Positions 48,645 through 61,446 of a stretch of 64,000 nt of DNA are shown here, piece by piece. Origin of the DNA: Patiria pectinifera (lineage: Eukaryota; Echinodermata; Asteroidea; Valvatida; Asterinidae); the NCBI GenBank assembly GCA_029964075.1, contig CM057149.1:24938197-25002196 (forward strand). The letters are read 5' to 3'. The position numbers and the translations under genes were made by a program. Within the stretch, counting starts at the first letter, position 1, and the number at the start of each line of letters is the position of its first letter. Below the pieces are notes generated by a model, which was not told where the DNA came from, searched no databases, and saw only the letters and a program-made list of their open reading frames with translations.

Positions 48645-48831
48645 GTTTATGGTGTAAATCGAGGACACACACGTGCCACATCATCAATAAATCAAGGACA
48701 GGAACCAAATCGAGGACGATCTCGATTAGAAAACGTGTCCAAAACCAATGAGAGCTGTTGCAAAAAAAGTTGAGTATAAACAAAGGAAAAGGGAAGAGGA
48801 ACAATAGAAAATCCTCGATTTCACCATAAAC
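48645..48831. mobile_element. Small foldback element (187 bp)
   Basis: GTTTATGGTGTAAATCGAGGA is inverted at the right as TCCTCGATTTCACCATAAAC. A second GATCTCGATT motif lies inside. Confidence 0.72.
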
Positions 48832-49641
48832 AGACGTGACTGTTCATGTCATGTTATCCTGAATCTGCATAAAACCCATAGCATCTTCGTGTAAGTGAAG
48901 CGTCTTCAGCAATGCCGTATGAGGGGGTATTTGTGAACACAGTCCATAGCACAAAGTAATGGCAATCATCTGTAAAGTCTATACATTTGAGCCGACAGAA
49001 ACACTTTCTGGAATTTGCTTGATGAATCTCTAAGCATTTTGTGTTTTAATTTAATCTGCCTGACTCACAGGCCCCTCCAGACTTCAACCCTGGAAGCAAA
49101 AGCCGGAAGGTTTTTGCCTAATCTAGTGGTACATACCGGTACGAGTTTATACGTACTACGTGTAAATGCCACAAAGTTAATTTGCAATCAATTATACCCA
49201 GTTTTGTCATGTTTGGCATGGGTGGGTCAGATGAAGGGGGTCAGACTGAAACATCCTTGATAGATTCGCCATTTTGACACAGGAAAATCCAATTTAGAAA
49301 AAAATCATAAAGCCAGATGTTTAATTGACGTCAATATTCAAGTTATTGAAAACTCAAGACTTATTTTTGCCAAGAGCTTTTTTCTTTGGTTATCCTCTGT
49401 TTCCTTGTCAGCTAATTTACTTATCAAAAGGTGTGCACAAGTTAATCTAAGAAAAACTGAAACAGTGACCTCCAACATGTCCAAGAAAAAAGGAAAAGTT
49501 CAAGTGAAAAATAGTCAGGAATCTTAACATAACCTGATAACCTTTGTAGACCTGTATGTAAAGGTAAACAAGTAGATCGACTGACTTGGTATTTCACACA
49601 ACCAGTATCTGCTTCTGGCATGTGTGTCCGGGCTTTTAATA

Positions 49642-50151
49642 CAGGGTGAGTAAAAAAAAAAGCAAAACCCAAAAGTTGGGACTATTGTTTTAGTGAATTT
49701 CTGCATGTAGCACTTTCAAAATCTAGGATATGAAAGCCCAATTCATAAGCTGTCGTTTAGTACAAGAATCATTCTAATCACTCATGTACTTTTCAAGTTA
49801 CGGAAATATAAAAGACTGCCACCATTTTAAAGTTCTGTTCACGGATCACAAAAAAATGTGCGCTCTTTCAGCAAAACGAAAACAATTCACACACATCCGT
49901 ATGTGATTTGTGATTCGTTTTGCTGCAAGAACACTTACCTTCTTGTGATCCGTGGACAAAACTTTCAAATAGTGGTTGTGTTTAACAATTCCGTAAATTA
50001 AAAAGTACATGAGTGATTTGAATGATTCTTGTACTAAAAGAAAGCTTATGAATTGGGCTTTCATATCCTAGATTTTGAAAGTGCTACATGCAAAACTTCA
50101 CAAAAAAATGGTCCCGATATGTGGGTTTTGGGTTTTTTTTTACTCACCCTG
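49642..50151. mobile_element. Palindromic TA-flanked MITE, full-length copy (510 bp)
   Basis: Begins CAGGGTGAGTAAAAAAAA after TA and ends TTTTACTCACCCTG before TA. Both halves mirror each other: GCACTTTCAAAATCTAGGAT with ATCCTAGATTTTGAAAGTGC, and CAGCAAAACGAAAACAATTC with its inverse. Two incomplete relatives are at 5992 and 17050. The TA duplication suggests mobilisation by a Tc1/mariner-type transposase. Confidence 0.82.
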
Positions 50152-51315
50152 TATAATGGTTTAAGAATCTGTTCAAGGTTTCAGATTCTTTTTCTGTTTA
50201 AGCTCTGGCAGGAGCTGCTACATATCACTTCGTGGTTGGTCAACAAAGAATATGATGAAAGAATCAAGTCGCGTCATTTATTGCTAATGCGAAATTGTAA
50301 ACCTTATTTTAAGCCAATCAGCTCAAAAGTAATAATGAGAGTTGTAGTTTAAACTTTAAAATACGCCTTTAATGAGAACGATGAAACTTAAAATGGCAAG
50401 CTGACTGCTGGCCCCAGTGCTGGGTCACATGAATCTGACATCAATCAATTCACAACTGTGACCTAATCATCCCCTCCTTCCTACTTTAAGCTGCATTTAC
50501 TCATCGGTTTAAGTAGTTATTGATACAAGATGTGTGCATGGCAAAGCAACTTTAAAAAGCACGCAAACAGTGAGTCTGCATGTATGTATTGAATGCTGAC
50601 TGTTTCCATTATTAAGTTATATAGCTCAATCCACCTGAAATCACACAACTTATACACGTACTCTGAGATTTCAATGATGCCATGGTCATATTATGTGCCA
50701 ATAAGATTTGAAAGTTTGCATGGTAAAGATACCATATTGTTGATGTACCCCAATGTGGCGCACTTTGATTTTTCCCCTGTAGTGCCTAGCTACAGCAAAA
50801 GTTTTAACTGAAATTTCACAGAAAATGAAATTTCATCAATTTCTAAACACTTCCGTTCAAAATCCGTGAGTTTATCCAACTGTTACAAAGTTAGAAGAAA
50901 AATGTATTTTTTTCGAAGTGCAGTGAACCCTTTGACAATGACCCCCCAAAATAAGAAACCAACTTTGTGACAAACTTCTAGTTGGGTATGTAAGTGAAGA
51001 TCATAATGGTTTATCAGAATTTATCAACCTTACAGAAATTCTTCAAATTTAATTTGGAATTTTCCGAGATTTATTCAAGCATGCCGCGTTAGGGAACACT
51101 CAGCCATTTTGTGCCCAATTTCCGGATGCACTCGTTTTGAATTACGGATTTAATTTCATGACACCGAAATTGTTCACAGAGGTTACATAGCAAGCATTAA
51201 TAAGGTAAATGAATTTGAAGTTTATCAACAAAGAAGTTTGGCAGCACTTTATGAGGAAAGTCAATGTAAACGTCATATGCGCCACGTTAGGGAACACCAC
51301 TATAACAACAACACA
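50152..51315. other. Unannotated stretch
   Basis: AT-rich, no gene or repeat recognised. Confidence 0.3.
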
Positions 51316-51783
51316 AATTCCATCTTATGAATAGTTTAGTTGCGGTACCCACTGCTACAGATTCTAACCAGCCAGCCAACCCCGGCAAGCACGGTGGTCG
51401 AGTGGCAAGACATCTGCACTAGTAAGCAGGAGGTCGTGGGTTTGAGTTCCACCGAGCGATTGTTTCTCACAATACTCGAATATACAGTGTTTATAAAATA
51501 CATCGGTGAAGGGCAAAACCCATTATTGAATTTACATCATCCCTACGTAAATTCCATCTTATGAATAGTTTAGTTGCGATGCCCACTGCTATTGCAGATG
51601 CGGACCAGCCAGCCAACCCGGGCAAGCTCGGTGGTGGAGTGGTAAGACATCTGCACTAGCAAGCAGGAGGTCGTGGGTTTGAGTCCCATCACGGAGCAAT
51701 TTTCTCTCACAATCACTCGACACAACACTGAGCACACAGTGTTTGCTATAAAATACTAACCCCCAAATCCCTCCATTTCTGAA
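51316..51783 (+). repeat. Tandem pair of tRNA-derived units (about 235-bp period)
   Basis: AATTCCATCTTATGAATAGT occurs at 51316 and 51550. Each copy then has GGTGG(T/G)(C/G)GAGTGG(C/T)AAGAC as A box and GTCGTGGGTTTGAGT as B box. The second copy closes a 7-of-8-bp acceptor-like stem (GCTCGGTG with CACGGAGC), so its tRNA origin is unusually visible. Confidence 0.65.
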
Positions 51784-52836
51784 AATAACAGCAAAAGCAA
51801 TGTATTCCCTTAGCGTAGGACTAATCACAAACTTTAAATTACTCATCAGGGCAGAATGCGATTAATTTGTAATTAACTTTATTTCATTACTTTCATTTCT
51901 ATTCGCAAGTTCCAAACATTAAAAAGCTTGCCTTGCTTTCAATTTAATATGGCCAACTAGTGAATAAACTATACCCACTCCAGCTAACAGCCAAATTGTT
52001 TTCCCAGGAGAAGGTCATGGTAAATAGAATCTAGGGGCGCTATCTCCACATCACGGCCAATCAGCCAATTTCCCTGACTTCCTTGCCATCCATCGGGGCT
52101 TCCAGGCTCAAACCCTGGGCTGACAAGTCCCATGAGGTCGCCCCCGCATATACAACAAAAGTCAGGTTCTATTTTAGAGCCTTTTGGCCAACCATATACC
52201 CGAACAAAAATGTGACTAATCGCATCAAGCTAAGATCAACGATCACAAGCCTGTTTTTTTTTTCCCCAAAGCCATTCTGAACAATAATCTTAGCTAAGGA
52301 TACACACAAATCTTTTGTACAGTCAAACCTTGACTGATCTTCGCCACAGAATGGATTTCAAACCCAACTTCACCTGAAACCAGAAGTTGAACCCTTCCAC
52401 AAGTTCATGAGCCAGGAGTTTTAGACCCTGCCCCAGAGTTTGTAAGGGGAAGTGTAGTTTTTCTGTCGGTGAGCGTATATAGCCTGATGATTCATCCTCA
52501 CATTACCGCCCTTGCGATATGGCAAACCAGCAGGTCTGAGAGAGCTGGAGTCTATGCTGATGAGGCCGTGTAGTTGCGCTGTTGTGCTTGTAAGAGACGA
52601 GCCTGCCTGACTGGAAAGACTTTACAAACCTGAAAATTGGAAGGCTTACATTGCAACCAGCGTTTGCCATTAGCTATGCTGTGACTATTGGATTTTATGG
52701 ATTATATTCATTGTGTCAAGCACCAGGTAAGCAACAGTTAGGCATTCAGTAAGGTCTGGCTAATGTATGGCATTTTTTTAAAGCTGCAAGTATGAACATA
52801 AGATGGAATCCATTTTTTTATTTTTTTCATATCCAA
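51784..52836. other. Unannotated stretch
   Basis: No gene or repeat recognised; several short open frames without domain signal. Confidence 0.3.
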
Positions 52837-52839
52837 GGC

Positions 52840-53165
52840 CATTGGCATGGGTGGCTTGTGCGTAAAGTGCTCGCCTCTCACTACTGTGGCCCTGCTTCGA
52901 ATCCAATCCGCGGACCATACATGTCATACATGTATGTGAGTAGACTTGGTTCTTTCCTGTGCCACCAGGGTTTTTTCCCGGGCTCTCCGGTTTTCCTTCC
53001 TCCGGAAAAATAAAACACTTTCGATCTCAGGCTGTGCTCCATGGTCATACATGGGTCGATGTGGCTAGCTGCTGGAGGCGCCGCCAGCGGCTCGACCACG
53101 TTGTAGCTGCGTCCTTTGCAATTCAGCTTCTCAGCTGCCAGTAAGGACGATTAGCCTCCCAAATT
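52840..53165 (+). repeat. Full-length SINE-like element
   Basis: A tRNA-like head (GTGGCTTGTGCGTAAAGTGC; B box CTGCTTCGAATCC) is followed by a CCGGTTTTCCTTCCTCCGG body and an ATTATTACTTACTATTATC tail. A partial copy of its middle (GGCTGTGCTCCGTGGTCATA) is at about 53407-53436. Confidence 0.65.
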
Positions 53166-53436
53166 ATTACTTACTATTATCAAACATTTCAACTTGTTTT
53201 GTTTCTAAATCATGTAAATACATGAAATATGTCCTGGTATTTAGCCAAGAGCCATTTGGCCCGTAGAGGGCCGTTTCTACGGATTGGCAATGAAAAACAT
53301 TGTTGATTTGGATTCTCCGCAGTCCTAGCGGCCTTTAGTAACATAGCTTAGTTTTCAACTGAAACACAATGAAGAAGTGTATCAGATGATCAAAGGAAGA
53401 AAGTAAGGCTGTGCTCCGTGGTCATACATGGGTCGA

Positions 53437-56400
53437 TTATAAACATGATAAACCTCCAAATGGTGGAAATTTGGATTCTCAGCAGTCTAGCGACCTTAAT
53501 AGATCATGAGCTGAGAGAACATTCCACGTCATCAAGTTATCCACCTATCCAGCATGAGGTCTGGGATAGATTACTTGACGTATCAAGTCTGTCTGCATAG
53601 GAAATCATTTTTTTTGTTTTTATGGCATCATATTTTTTACATAGGTTGAACATGCCTCAAACACAAAGAACAATATAGAAGTACATACACATGTATGATA
53701 TCTATGTATATGTATTGTACGAGTAGTGTGCCTATATGTATACATTTATTATTTGGTTGCCTAATATGGCATGTACATGTACATTCCTGCAGTAGTGCAG
53801 GTGAAGTCAAGCAAAATACAAGACAGCAGCCAGCAACATTATACAGTGTATTTTTGTTTTTCTTCAAAAAGGTACTTATATGTACATGAAAAAAAATGCA
53901 GCCCACAAAGGAAATATACTCTGTAACGTGTATTATCTCTACAACATTTGAACTTGTACATAACATCTGCGCGGTGGCATATATACATGTACATCTGCAT
54001 GCCAACACTCAACTATTTTGCCACAAGTGAATACTACTCGTCAAAGCCAAGGTTGTCAAACTCATGCGGTGCACTCAAACTTAGAGTCTAAATGAGTCTG
54101 AAAACAAACAATGTTTTCACACTTGCAAGTGATCATGGTTTTAGCAACTCCGCTACGTGTAAGGAGTACACTTTCCACAATACAGTGTACCTGCCTCCGG
54201 CAAAGTCATCGCGGATTGTTTCTACATTTATGTGCAATTCCTGTGTCTTGAAGAAAGTTATGATGAATTTCCTGAGTTTTATGAATCAACTGGTTGTGGA
54301 GTGTGTTTGGGCATTGCACATGTGAGAACTACGGAGGAAGCTGTGGCTGAATCATGACAGCCAACTGATGAGGGTATATAAGGTACTGTGGCACCAGTTT
54401 CCACTCAGCTGAAATCAAGCTTATTATCACAAAAATGTCCGATTTCTTGCAGGTTGTGATAGTGAGGGTATAACAGACAAATTTGCTAGGTCATGATGAA
54501 GTTACGCACTACGTCCCTCTTTCAGAGAGGCCTCAGGCGTCAAGATCCGGATGACAGGTTATAAGCTGTTTAAGCAAGAAATGATTCATAAGGGCCGTTT
54601 GCAATTTCCTTCTTGACCCCCGACTGGCCAAGTTGTTTCCGGTCTCCTAGCCCCTAGCTGACCATGCTGAACCGTCTAACATGCTGACCAGCTGACCAAG
54701 GACAACTCTTGTTGATTATCATCATCATCTAGCGGTCGTAACCGAGATCACATTCACAATGCCACGCCAGGTGTCTTGATCCCTCATTACGTATGGAAAG
54801 TCCTCAATTTATTGATTGTCTCTGCCAATCATGTAAACATAGTTGAAAAGTCTTGATCCTCTATCTAGGGCACGGAAGTCTCCAAAATATTACGTCAGAT
54901 ATGACCTTCAGCACGATAGGTCTAATGTCTCCATAAATCTGTTCTTTGGTCTTGTGCTCACGCCATGAGATGTTTTGCATCCTCATAAAAAGCCCTGTAC
55001 CATTAAGGCGATCTTGAAGCTCTTTCTTCATGGTCCAGGTTTTGGCTCTTGTTAATACAAACTCTAGTTACATATATAACAAACATATATCTGATCTCGT
55101 CTTTGGAACAAAAAAAGGAACTTCATCTTTGGAGGCGACCTGTTTTATCGGCCGACATTATTACTGTGAAACTACGGCGACAGTGAAAAGAGCAAACGAA
55201 CACTGAAGAATGATGTAAACAACAATGGCGTTCGTAGCAGAAATGTAGTAACTACAAAAGGTCAAAAGGTATAAGATCTTGGCCCATCTGGCAATGATCA
55301 AAAGGGTACAAAGCTCCATTCTCTCGTAGGCCTATATCCTCTTCTTCATTTCTTGACCCAGAACTTTTGTGTAGTATCAGTGTTCTCACTCATGCTCAAG
55401 GGCAAAGCTTGCATTCGAGGGACCTCCTCGACAAGCTTGATCTTTCCTTCCTTCGCAAAGCAACCGGCCACGAAACAACACCTTCAATAAGCTAGCATCC
55501 AGGATGTGGTATTTATCAGCTGACTGTCAGAAGCTTTTACCAATAGCAGTAAGCACAGCTAACTTTAACTCTGACCTATTATATGTATGTAAGGTTGTCA
55601 AGTACAGTGCGTAGATGTACCGGTATTGTCTTTTCTCATTAACATTGTCTAATCACCAAAAATGTACACGTATTCTACTCTACGGCTGAAGTAAAAAAAA
55701 CACAACAAACTGAGGTGAATGTAGTATCTCACAAACAACAGTATGAAGACTTCTTCCAAATGCAGTTGGCCAAGAAATACTAATTAAACTTAGTGTTCCT
55801 TCCTGGCATTTTTTTTACAACATTCAATCATCATAAGCACATTACAAAAAAGTTAAGGTTTCCATTGAGAATGTTAGATGAAGGAAAGCTACACGCACAT
55901 AAAACTAAGCATGCCATCTGGGAGGTGGGGTGTGAAATATCTTGGGCTGCTCTTCCTGTGCCTAGAGATGGACCACATGCACAAACTGTAGTTTGGTGCT
56001 GTGTAGCCTTTAGCTCTCAAAAGAGGCCATCTCTCGAAGAGAACTGCAACTGCATATTTTACGCAATCAAGCCCGCATTGCACAGTGTTGAAAATGTTCC
56101 AAACATGCGCGCTTGCAGGGGCGGATCCAGGAAATTTCGCAGGGGGGGGGGTATTCGTCAGCAAAACAATCGAAATGTAGAAAGGTTTTTTTCTCCGGAC
56201 ACTTGGCCTCTGAAAATCAATAGGTTAGGTGAGGTGAGGGGGGCTCGTTCCATACTTTCAATGGGGACGCTGTTAAAATCCAATGATTATTAACACTATA
56301 TTACAGAATAGTGTGCAAATAGCACATAACCAAGCTGGCTATTTCCGTATTTTTGTGCACAACTGCACAATCTTCCTTTCTCAAAATGTTTCTGATGGTC

Positions 56401-57606
56401 AGCGATGAGAAACTGTTACGCCACTGCAGCTTTGAATGGGACGTGGTGCTGTCATTACTGTTCATCCGCATCTGTGGTGGTTTTATCATTTAATTTGCAC
56501 TTGTGTGTGAGGACGCAGTGTCTTGGGTTCAAGGTACGAGGTATAACCTTGGGTGTCAACAGTCCTTTCCTGGCTTTAGTTAAGCAATGACGTGAAATTC
56601 CCCAGCCAACTTTGGCAGCCTTCAGATCAGTTGGGATGTTAATTACAACGTATAGCAAACTTAAAGCCCAGCAGATGAGACACATAATCTTTTAAACTCT
56701 AGCAGCAGTACTCATATAGACTGATGTACAGCACCAAATGGTCATCACATAAATGTAAATGTACATTTATCAGACATTCACAACATAAATAGAATGCTTC
56801 CAATGAGATAGTTCTATACATGCTGCACCAAATATACATGGAGATTTGAGAGTTGCTTCCTGGGAAGGATGCTAAGCCTTTAAACCTAAATTTTAACCCC
56901 TCTTAGTCATTGGGCTCTACGCACGTCAATATCAGAGGTCAGTTAAATAGTCATGGTCAACAAACTCCATGCAGTAGATGGCACTGTGCGACAAGAGTCA
57001 GCGTGGCAATACACAGTACTAGTATAGTCGTTGGTTGTACTTCACCTCTGCCTTTGAGGACAATGCACTGTGTTTCCCTCGGTTCCTATATTACAATGTA
57101 CAACACTCTCCCATAAGTACACAGACTTACATTCGAGGACCATTCTCAAGAATCAATGTGTATGTTCGAGGACAACAAAGAATCTATTGTTCTCTCATTG
57201 TCTTGCAGTCCTTAGAGTGAACACGTACTGGATAATGAATATAAATTTAAATGTGCATGAACAGAAGTGCCTTCCACAGAAAAAAAGTCCACTTCAAGTG
57301 CCTTTTTATTGCTGTTATTTTCGTTTAATACTTATTTTCTCCACTTAAAACAATTTATAAAGAAAAAACATCAAAAAGCCAAATCCTTACTCAGTAATCA
57401 TGTCTAACATGTACTGACAATAAAGTCTCTTTTGTCTAAAAACTTAAAGAAAACATTACACCAAATTATTAAGGGCACAAGGCAATTTGGTAGTCCCTCT
57501 AATTTGTTGAGTGAATATACATGTAAACATGTTTTACATCTAATATATATGATTTGTCAAACAATTTGTACATACAAATAAGAATGTGACTTTCTTTCTC
57601 TTGCAG
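53437..57606. other. Upstream region of LRR receptor gene
   Basis: No supported exon. The stretch 53640-54000 is rich in TACATGTACA-type palindromes. The promoter and 5' UTR exon of the LRR gene are expected here or further left but cannot be pinpointed. Confidence 0.35.
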
Positions 57607-57797
57607 TTTGACGTTCATCCAAATGGCAAATCCAGACAAGCTGTCAACTCAACCTTACAGTGGATGACTCACCACAAAGGCCTTGTACTCTGACAAGTCA
57701 TTACTGCTATTGAACAGGAAACTACTATTACAAAGGAAAAGCAGCTAATATTTAGGAGAGGCTTCAGACAGTTCATTTGAAAGACAAAAGCCAAGAA
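57607..57797 (+). other. 5' UTR part of the LRR gene coding exon
   Basis: TTTCTTTCTCTTGCAG ending at 57606 is a strong acceptor. It is followed by 191 bp with stops before the ATG at 57798, so at least one non-coding exon lies upstream. Confidence 0.55.
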
Positions 57798-60700
57798 ATG
57801 GCGAAGCTCACAGACTTGAGTCTGTCCGTTGCACTTTTGATACTTGGCCTAGTGTCAACTGTCCTTGGTCAAATATGGCCAGGTCGACGGTACTGTCCTT
57901 GTATCTGTGCACGGCTGTCAACTCCAGAGCTGACATACGCCCTGGGACCGGGGGCATACAAGCAGGTGGACTGCAGATACCGAAATGTGAATGATGTGCC
58001 TTCCAATATCCCCCGTGACACACAGGTCCTCCTGTTGAGCCACAATGGTATCCTCAACATCTCTGATAATATTGACTACTTGTACGACTTGCTGTACCTG
58101 GACATATCCCACAACCTCCTGAGCGGTGTGTATTTCGATGGCGTCCGCAAAACACCAAGCTGTCCTTCATCAACCTTGGCTGGAACGACATCACGTACAT
58201 CACGCCGAGGGCCTTCCGCTACATCATGAACCTGAACCACTTGATCCTGACCAGCAACAAGCTGGTCTATGTCCCCGAGGCCATCACCAACTTGACCAGC
58301 CTGACCATTCTGGATCTCGCAAAGAATCGCATCCAAGGGTTGTACACAAACTCCTTGCAGGGACTTCCAAATCTGCAGTTCTTGAACCTCCAGGAAAATC
58401 GCATCGGTGAGGTAAACATTGGCTCATTCTATCAATTGCCGCAACTTAGGACCCTCCACTTGAATGACAACGTGATTTCCTACCTTCCCTCTCAAGTTTT
58501 CAATGGCTTGTCTTTCCTGGAAGTTCTATCACTCAACAACAACTTACTCCAGAGTCTCTATCCAGGAGTGTTCAACGCAATGTACAACATCAGGACCATT
58601 GACCTCCATGGGAATACACTCAATCATTTGAGCCGGGAAACATTCCACAGATTGATTTCCTTGGAAAATCTGTACTTGAATGCCAATAACCTGCGCAACC
58701 TTCCTTCTACACTCTTCCAAGGACTTTACAATCTCCGGATCTTGGATATCTCAGACAATACACATATTGGGACATTTCCATATGGGCTGCTGTATGGACT
58801 GCACAACCTTGAAACTTTAAAAATCAGCAACACGCAGCATGTTCCACAGGGCCTTTTTGCTGGTTTGAGAAAAATGCAATCACTTAAGATAAAACAGAGC
58901 AGGTTACCCACGATATCTGCGACACTCTTTCGAGACCTCTCGAGTCTGCAAATCCTAGAGCTTCCCGAAAACCATATTGCCACCCTTCAGCCAAATTCCT
59001 TCAGTTCACTGTGGACCCTGACCACCTTGGATTTGTCTAACAATGAACTCAAATCTATAAACAATGCACCATTTTACGGCACCAATTTCAATGCTCTCAC
59101 AACTTTACACCTGCAAAACAATGTGATCGATGAGCTTGAGGACGGCGCCTTTACAAATATGCCACAACTACAAGAGGTGCGCCTTGACAATAACAACATC
59201 CCAGTTGTGCGAAACGGCATATTCTCCTGGAGGACGCAACTGCGTTCCATCACACTGGACCACAACCAGATACATACCATTGAGGAAGGTGCCGTGCGTG
59301 CAATGGACAGCATCGACCGAATGACCGTCGTCAGTAATTTCCTCAGTTGCGACTGTCATCTGATCAGCTTTGCAAAGTGGTTTCAACAGAACTGGCAGAA
59401 TGTGGAACGTGCAAATGAAGTCTACTGCTATGCCCCACAAGTGTACAACAACAGGCGCCTCATTGATATGATTAACGGTCCCAGGAACCCATTCCAGTGT
59501 GTGTATCCAAGGATATCAACTGAACCGAAAATAGCAAACTTCACCAAGATCATTGGCGAGGATGTCTACCTTCACTGCCATCTCATCCCCACAGCGGTTG
59601 CAACCCTAACATGGGTGTTCCCTAATCAGCATGAGGTGGATGCTCCATCCTTCCCTCCACTCATGAACCAGACGGTGCGGGCTCTGACCAACCACTACGG
59701 CACACTCATTCTGTACAACATCCAGAGGAAAGATGCTGGTTCATACAAATGCAAATCAACAAACACAGTTGGTGCCGACACAATAGTCTATAATATTAAG
59801 GTCTTAGAGCGAGTACCTGCAACTCCTGCTCCACCGGTTGTAACAACAACTCCAAGGATTGATCCAGTCACAGACAATTCTGATGATGAAACTACTACTT
59901 TAAACCCGACACCACATGAAGAGTGGCCTGGGCAAGGTCCAGGAACAGAAAATGCGACAGTTACCACATGTAACCCAAACCCTTGCCAAAATGAGGGATC
60001 TTGCAGTGAAGAGCCCAACGAGCAAAGCAAGGAGAGTACCAGCATAGTCAGTCGGGAAAGCAGTGAGTTTGAAAAGCAGAATGTAGTGCGACAGGCCGGC
60101 TGCATATGCCGAAAGAACTATGGGGGCAATTTCTGCCAATACCGGAAACCTGACATGCCCAAAGAGGTGACAGTCATTGCTTCAAATAAGAATTATATCA
60201 GTCTAACCTGGGAGGGGTCCAATATGCAAAATGTGCAAGGCTACCGTGTTCTCTACAGTATTGTAGGTGAGCGGACAGTAGTCAAAAGCGTGCCTATACA
60301 CCCGACGGTACAGAGTTACACAATGGAGGGCCTGGAGACCGGTGTGTCGTACAAGATCTGCGTGGTGGCCTTCAACCAAGGTGGCGAGAGCACAGTCGGC
60401 GACAACGACTGCATCTGGGCAGAAACGCAGAAGGCTGCACAGCGGACAAATTCAATATTCAATACTCAATTTCTGACCATTGGCGGAAGCTGCTTAGCAG
60501 TTGTTGTCCTTCTCATCCTGATGGGATATGGCTACCAGAAGATCCAAGACAGGAGACACAACAAAGATGCCTACGATGAGCCAATGATGCAATCCAACAT
60601 GAGCCCCTCAAGCTCCGTTGCAGAGGTGTTTCGAAAAAGCATGCGCACTACTATGCCATCTCATTCCTCTTTTTACCGCAACTCAGACGATGTCATGCTG

Positions 60701-60871
60701 ATTGATCTCCAGGGTTTGCCTGATAGACAAATGTACATGAATCCTATGGACTCCAGACAAAGCCTGCATCTAGGAGACGCACCAGTGAGGGACTTTGTGC
60801 CTGGGGAGCCTGAATTGTTCCCTAAAGGCAACAAGAGGAAGACTCTTAAGATACAGGATACACAAATGTGA
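57798..60871 (+). CDS. LRR-Ig-EGF-FN3 type I membrane receptor (frame broken at about 58150)
   Basis: Intronless coding region of about 1024 codons. Order: signal peptide (MAKLTDLSLSVALLILGLVS), LRRNT cysteines (RYCPCICA...VDC), about 17 leucine-rich repeats to 59330, LRRCT (FLSCDCHLISFAKW, 59333-59500), one Ig domain (59520-59800; C near 59577, DAGSYKC), a Pro/Thr linker, an EGF domain (CNPNPCQNEGSC ... CICRKNYGGNFC) with a long insert between cysteines 3 and 4, a fibronectin III domain (60148-60420), one membrane helix (60466-60535) and a cytoplasmic tail of about 110 residues. It resembles LRRN (LRR-Ig-FN3) and vasorin (LRR-EGF-FN3) but matches neither exactly. The reading frame shifts once: frame ending ...GVR at 58148 continues from AAC at 58151 in another frame (NTKLSFINLGW...). 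One extra A in the AAAA run would restore it. Likely an adhesion or signalling receptor; ligand unknown. Confidence 0.88.
58149..58152 (+). other. Frameshift site in LRR gene (AAAA homopolymer)
   Basis: Coding signal, LRR periodicity and similarity run on across this point only if one base is added. The upstream frame otherwise reaches a stop at about 58229. Either a sequencing/assembly deletion or a real null allele. Confidence 0.8.
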
Positions 60872-60948
60872 GTTGGCTGTTGGATGTATGGCAAGATGCT
60901 TCTCCGCAGAAACAACCAGGTACAGTACATGTATGATATGTCACAAAC

Positions 60949-60954
60949 AATAAA
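60949..60954 (+). terminator. Polyadenylation signal of LRR gene
   Basis: AATAAA 78 bp after the TGA stop at 60869-60871, the first such hexamer downstream. Confidence 0.55.
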
Positions 60955-61095
60955 TCAGAGGTGAACTTAGATATTGTCTTTGTACAATTTATAATGTACT
61001 CTAAGAACAAGCGAGAGTTCAGAAGAGGTGACTATAGAGGGAAGGTACTGTGGAAAATTATAGGCACACTTTTGCAGAGGGTGAAATTAGACAAG

Positions 61096-61446
61096 AATTC
61101 GGGCGATTCACAATGCAGTGCACCACCAAGAGTTTGCCGTGGAGAGTCAATTTTTCAAGTTGACAAAACATGGCCCATATGAACGAGTGTCAGTAGACAA
61201 CTTGAGCTAATTTGTTATACATGTAGATTGGGGCATAGCGTTCTGCCGCCTTTCAAACAACACCGTATTAATGAAAAGAAAAGAAAAGGGCAAACAGATA
61301 CTTGAATCATACGCTTACGAAACTACTGACAGAAAAATTTCAAATGTCCCGCGCTGCGAATTTGTGGATCTCCTACAATGCACTGGGAAAAATTAACTCT
61401 CCGTGGCAAACTCTTAGTGGCGCGATGCATTGTGAATCGCCCGAAT
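61096..61446. mobile_element. Foldback element with 60-bp inverted repeats, downstream of LRR gene
   Basis: AATTCGGGCGATTCACAATG and AAGAGTTTGCCGTGGAGAGT at 61096-61155 are mirrored at 61388-61446 (ACTCTCCGTGGCAAACTCTT, CATTGTGAATCGCCCGAATT). Confidence 0.82.

Noticed and set aside
49642-50151. CRISPR-like or regulatory palindrome cluster
   Set aside because: The mirrored structure with TA flanks and two related copies is a MITE; the genome is eukaryotic.
55793-56293. 166-codon plus-strand frame
   Set aside because: No recognisable domain, contains a G-homopolymer and a repeat-like segment, and no splice or promoter support.
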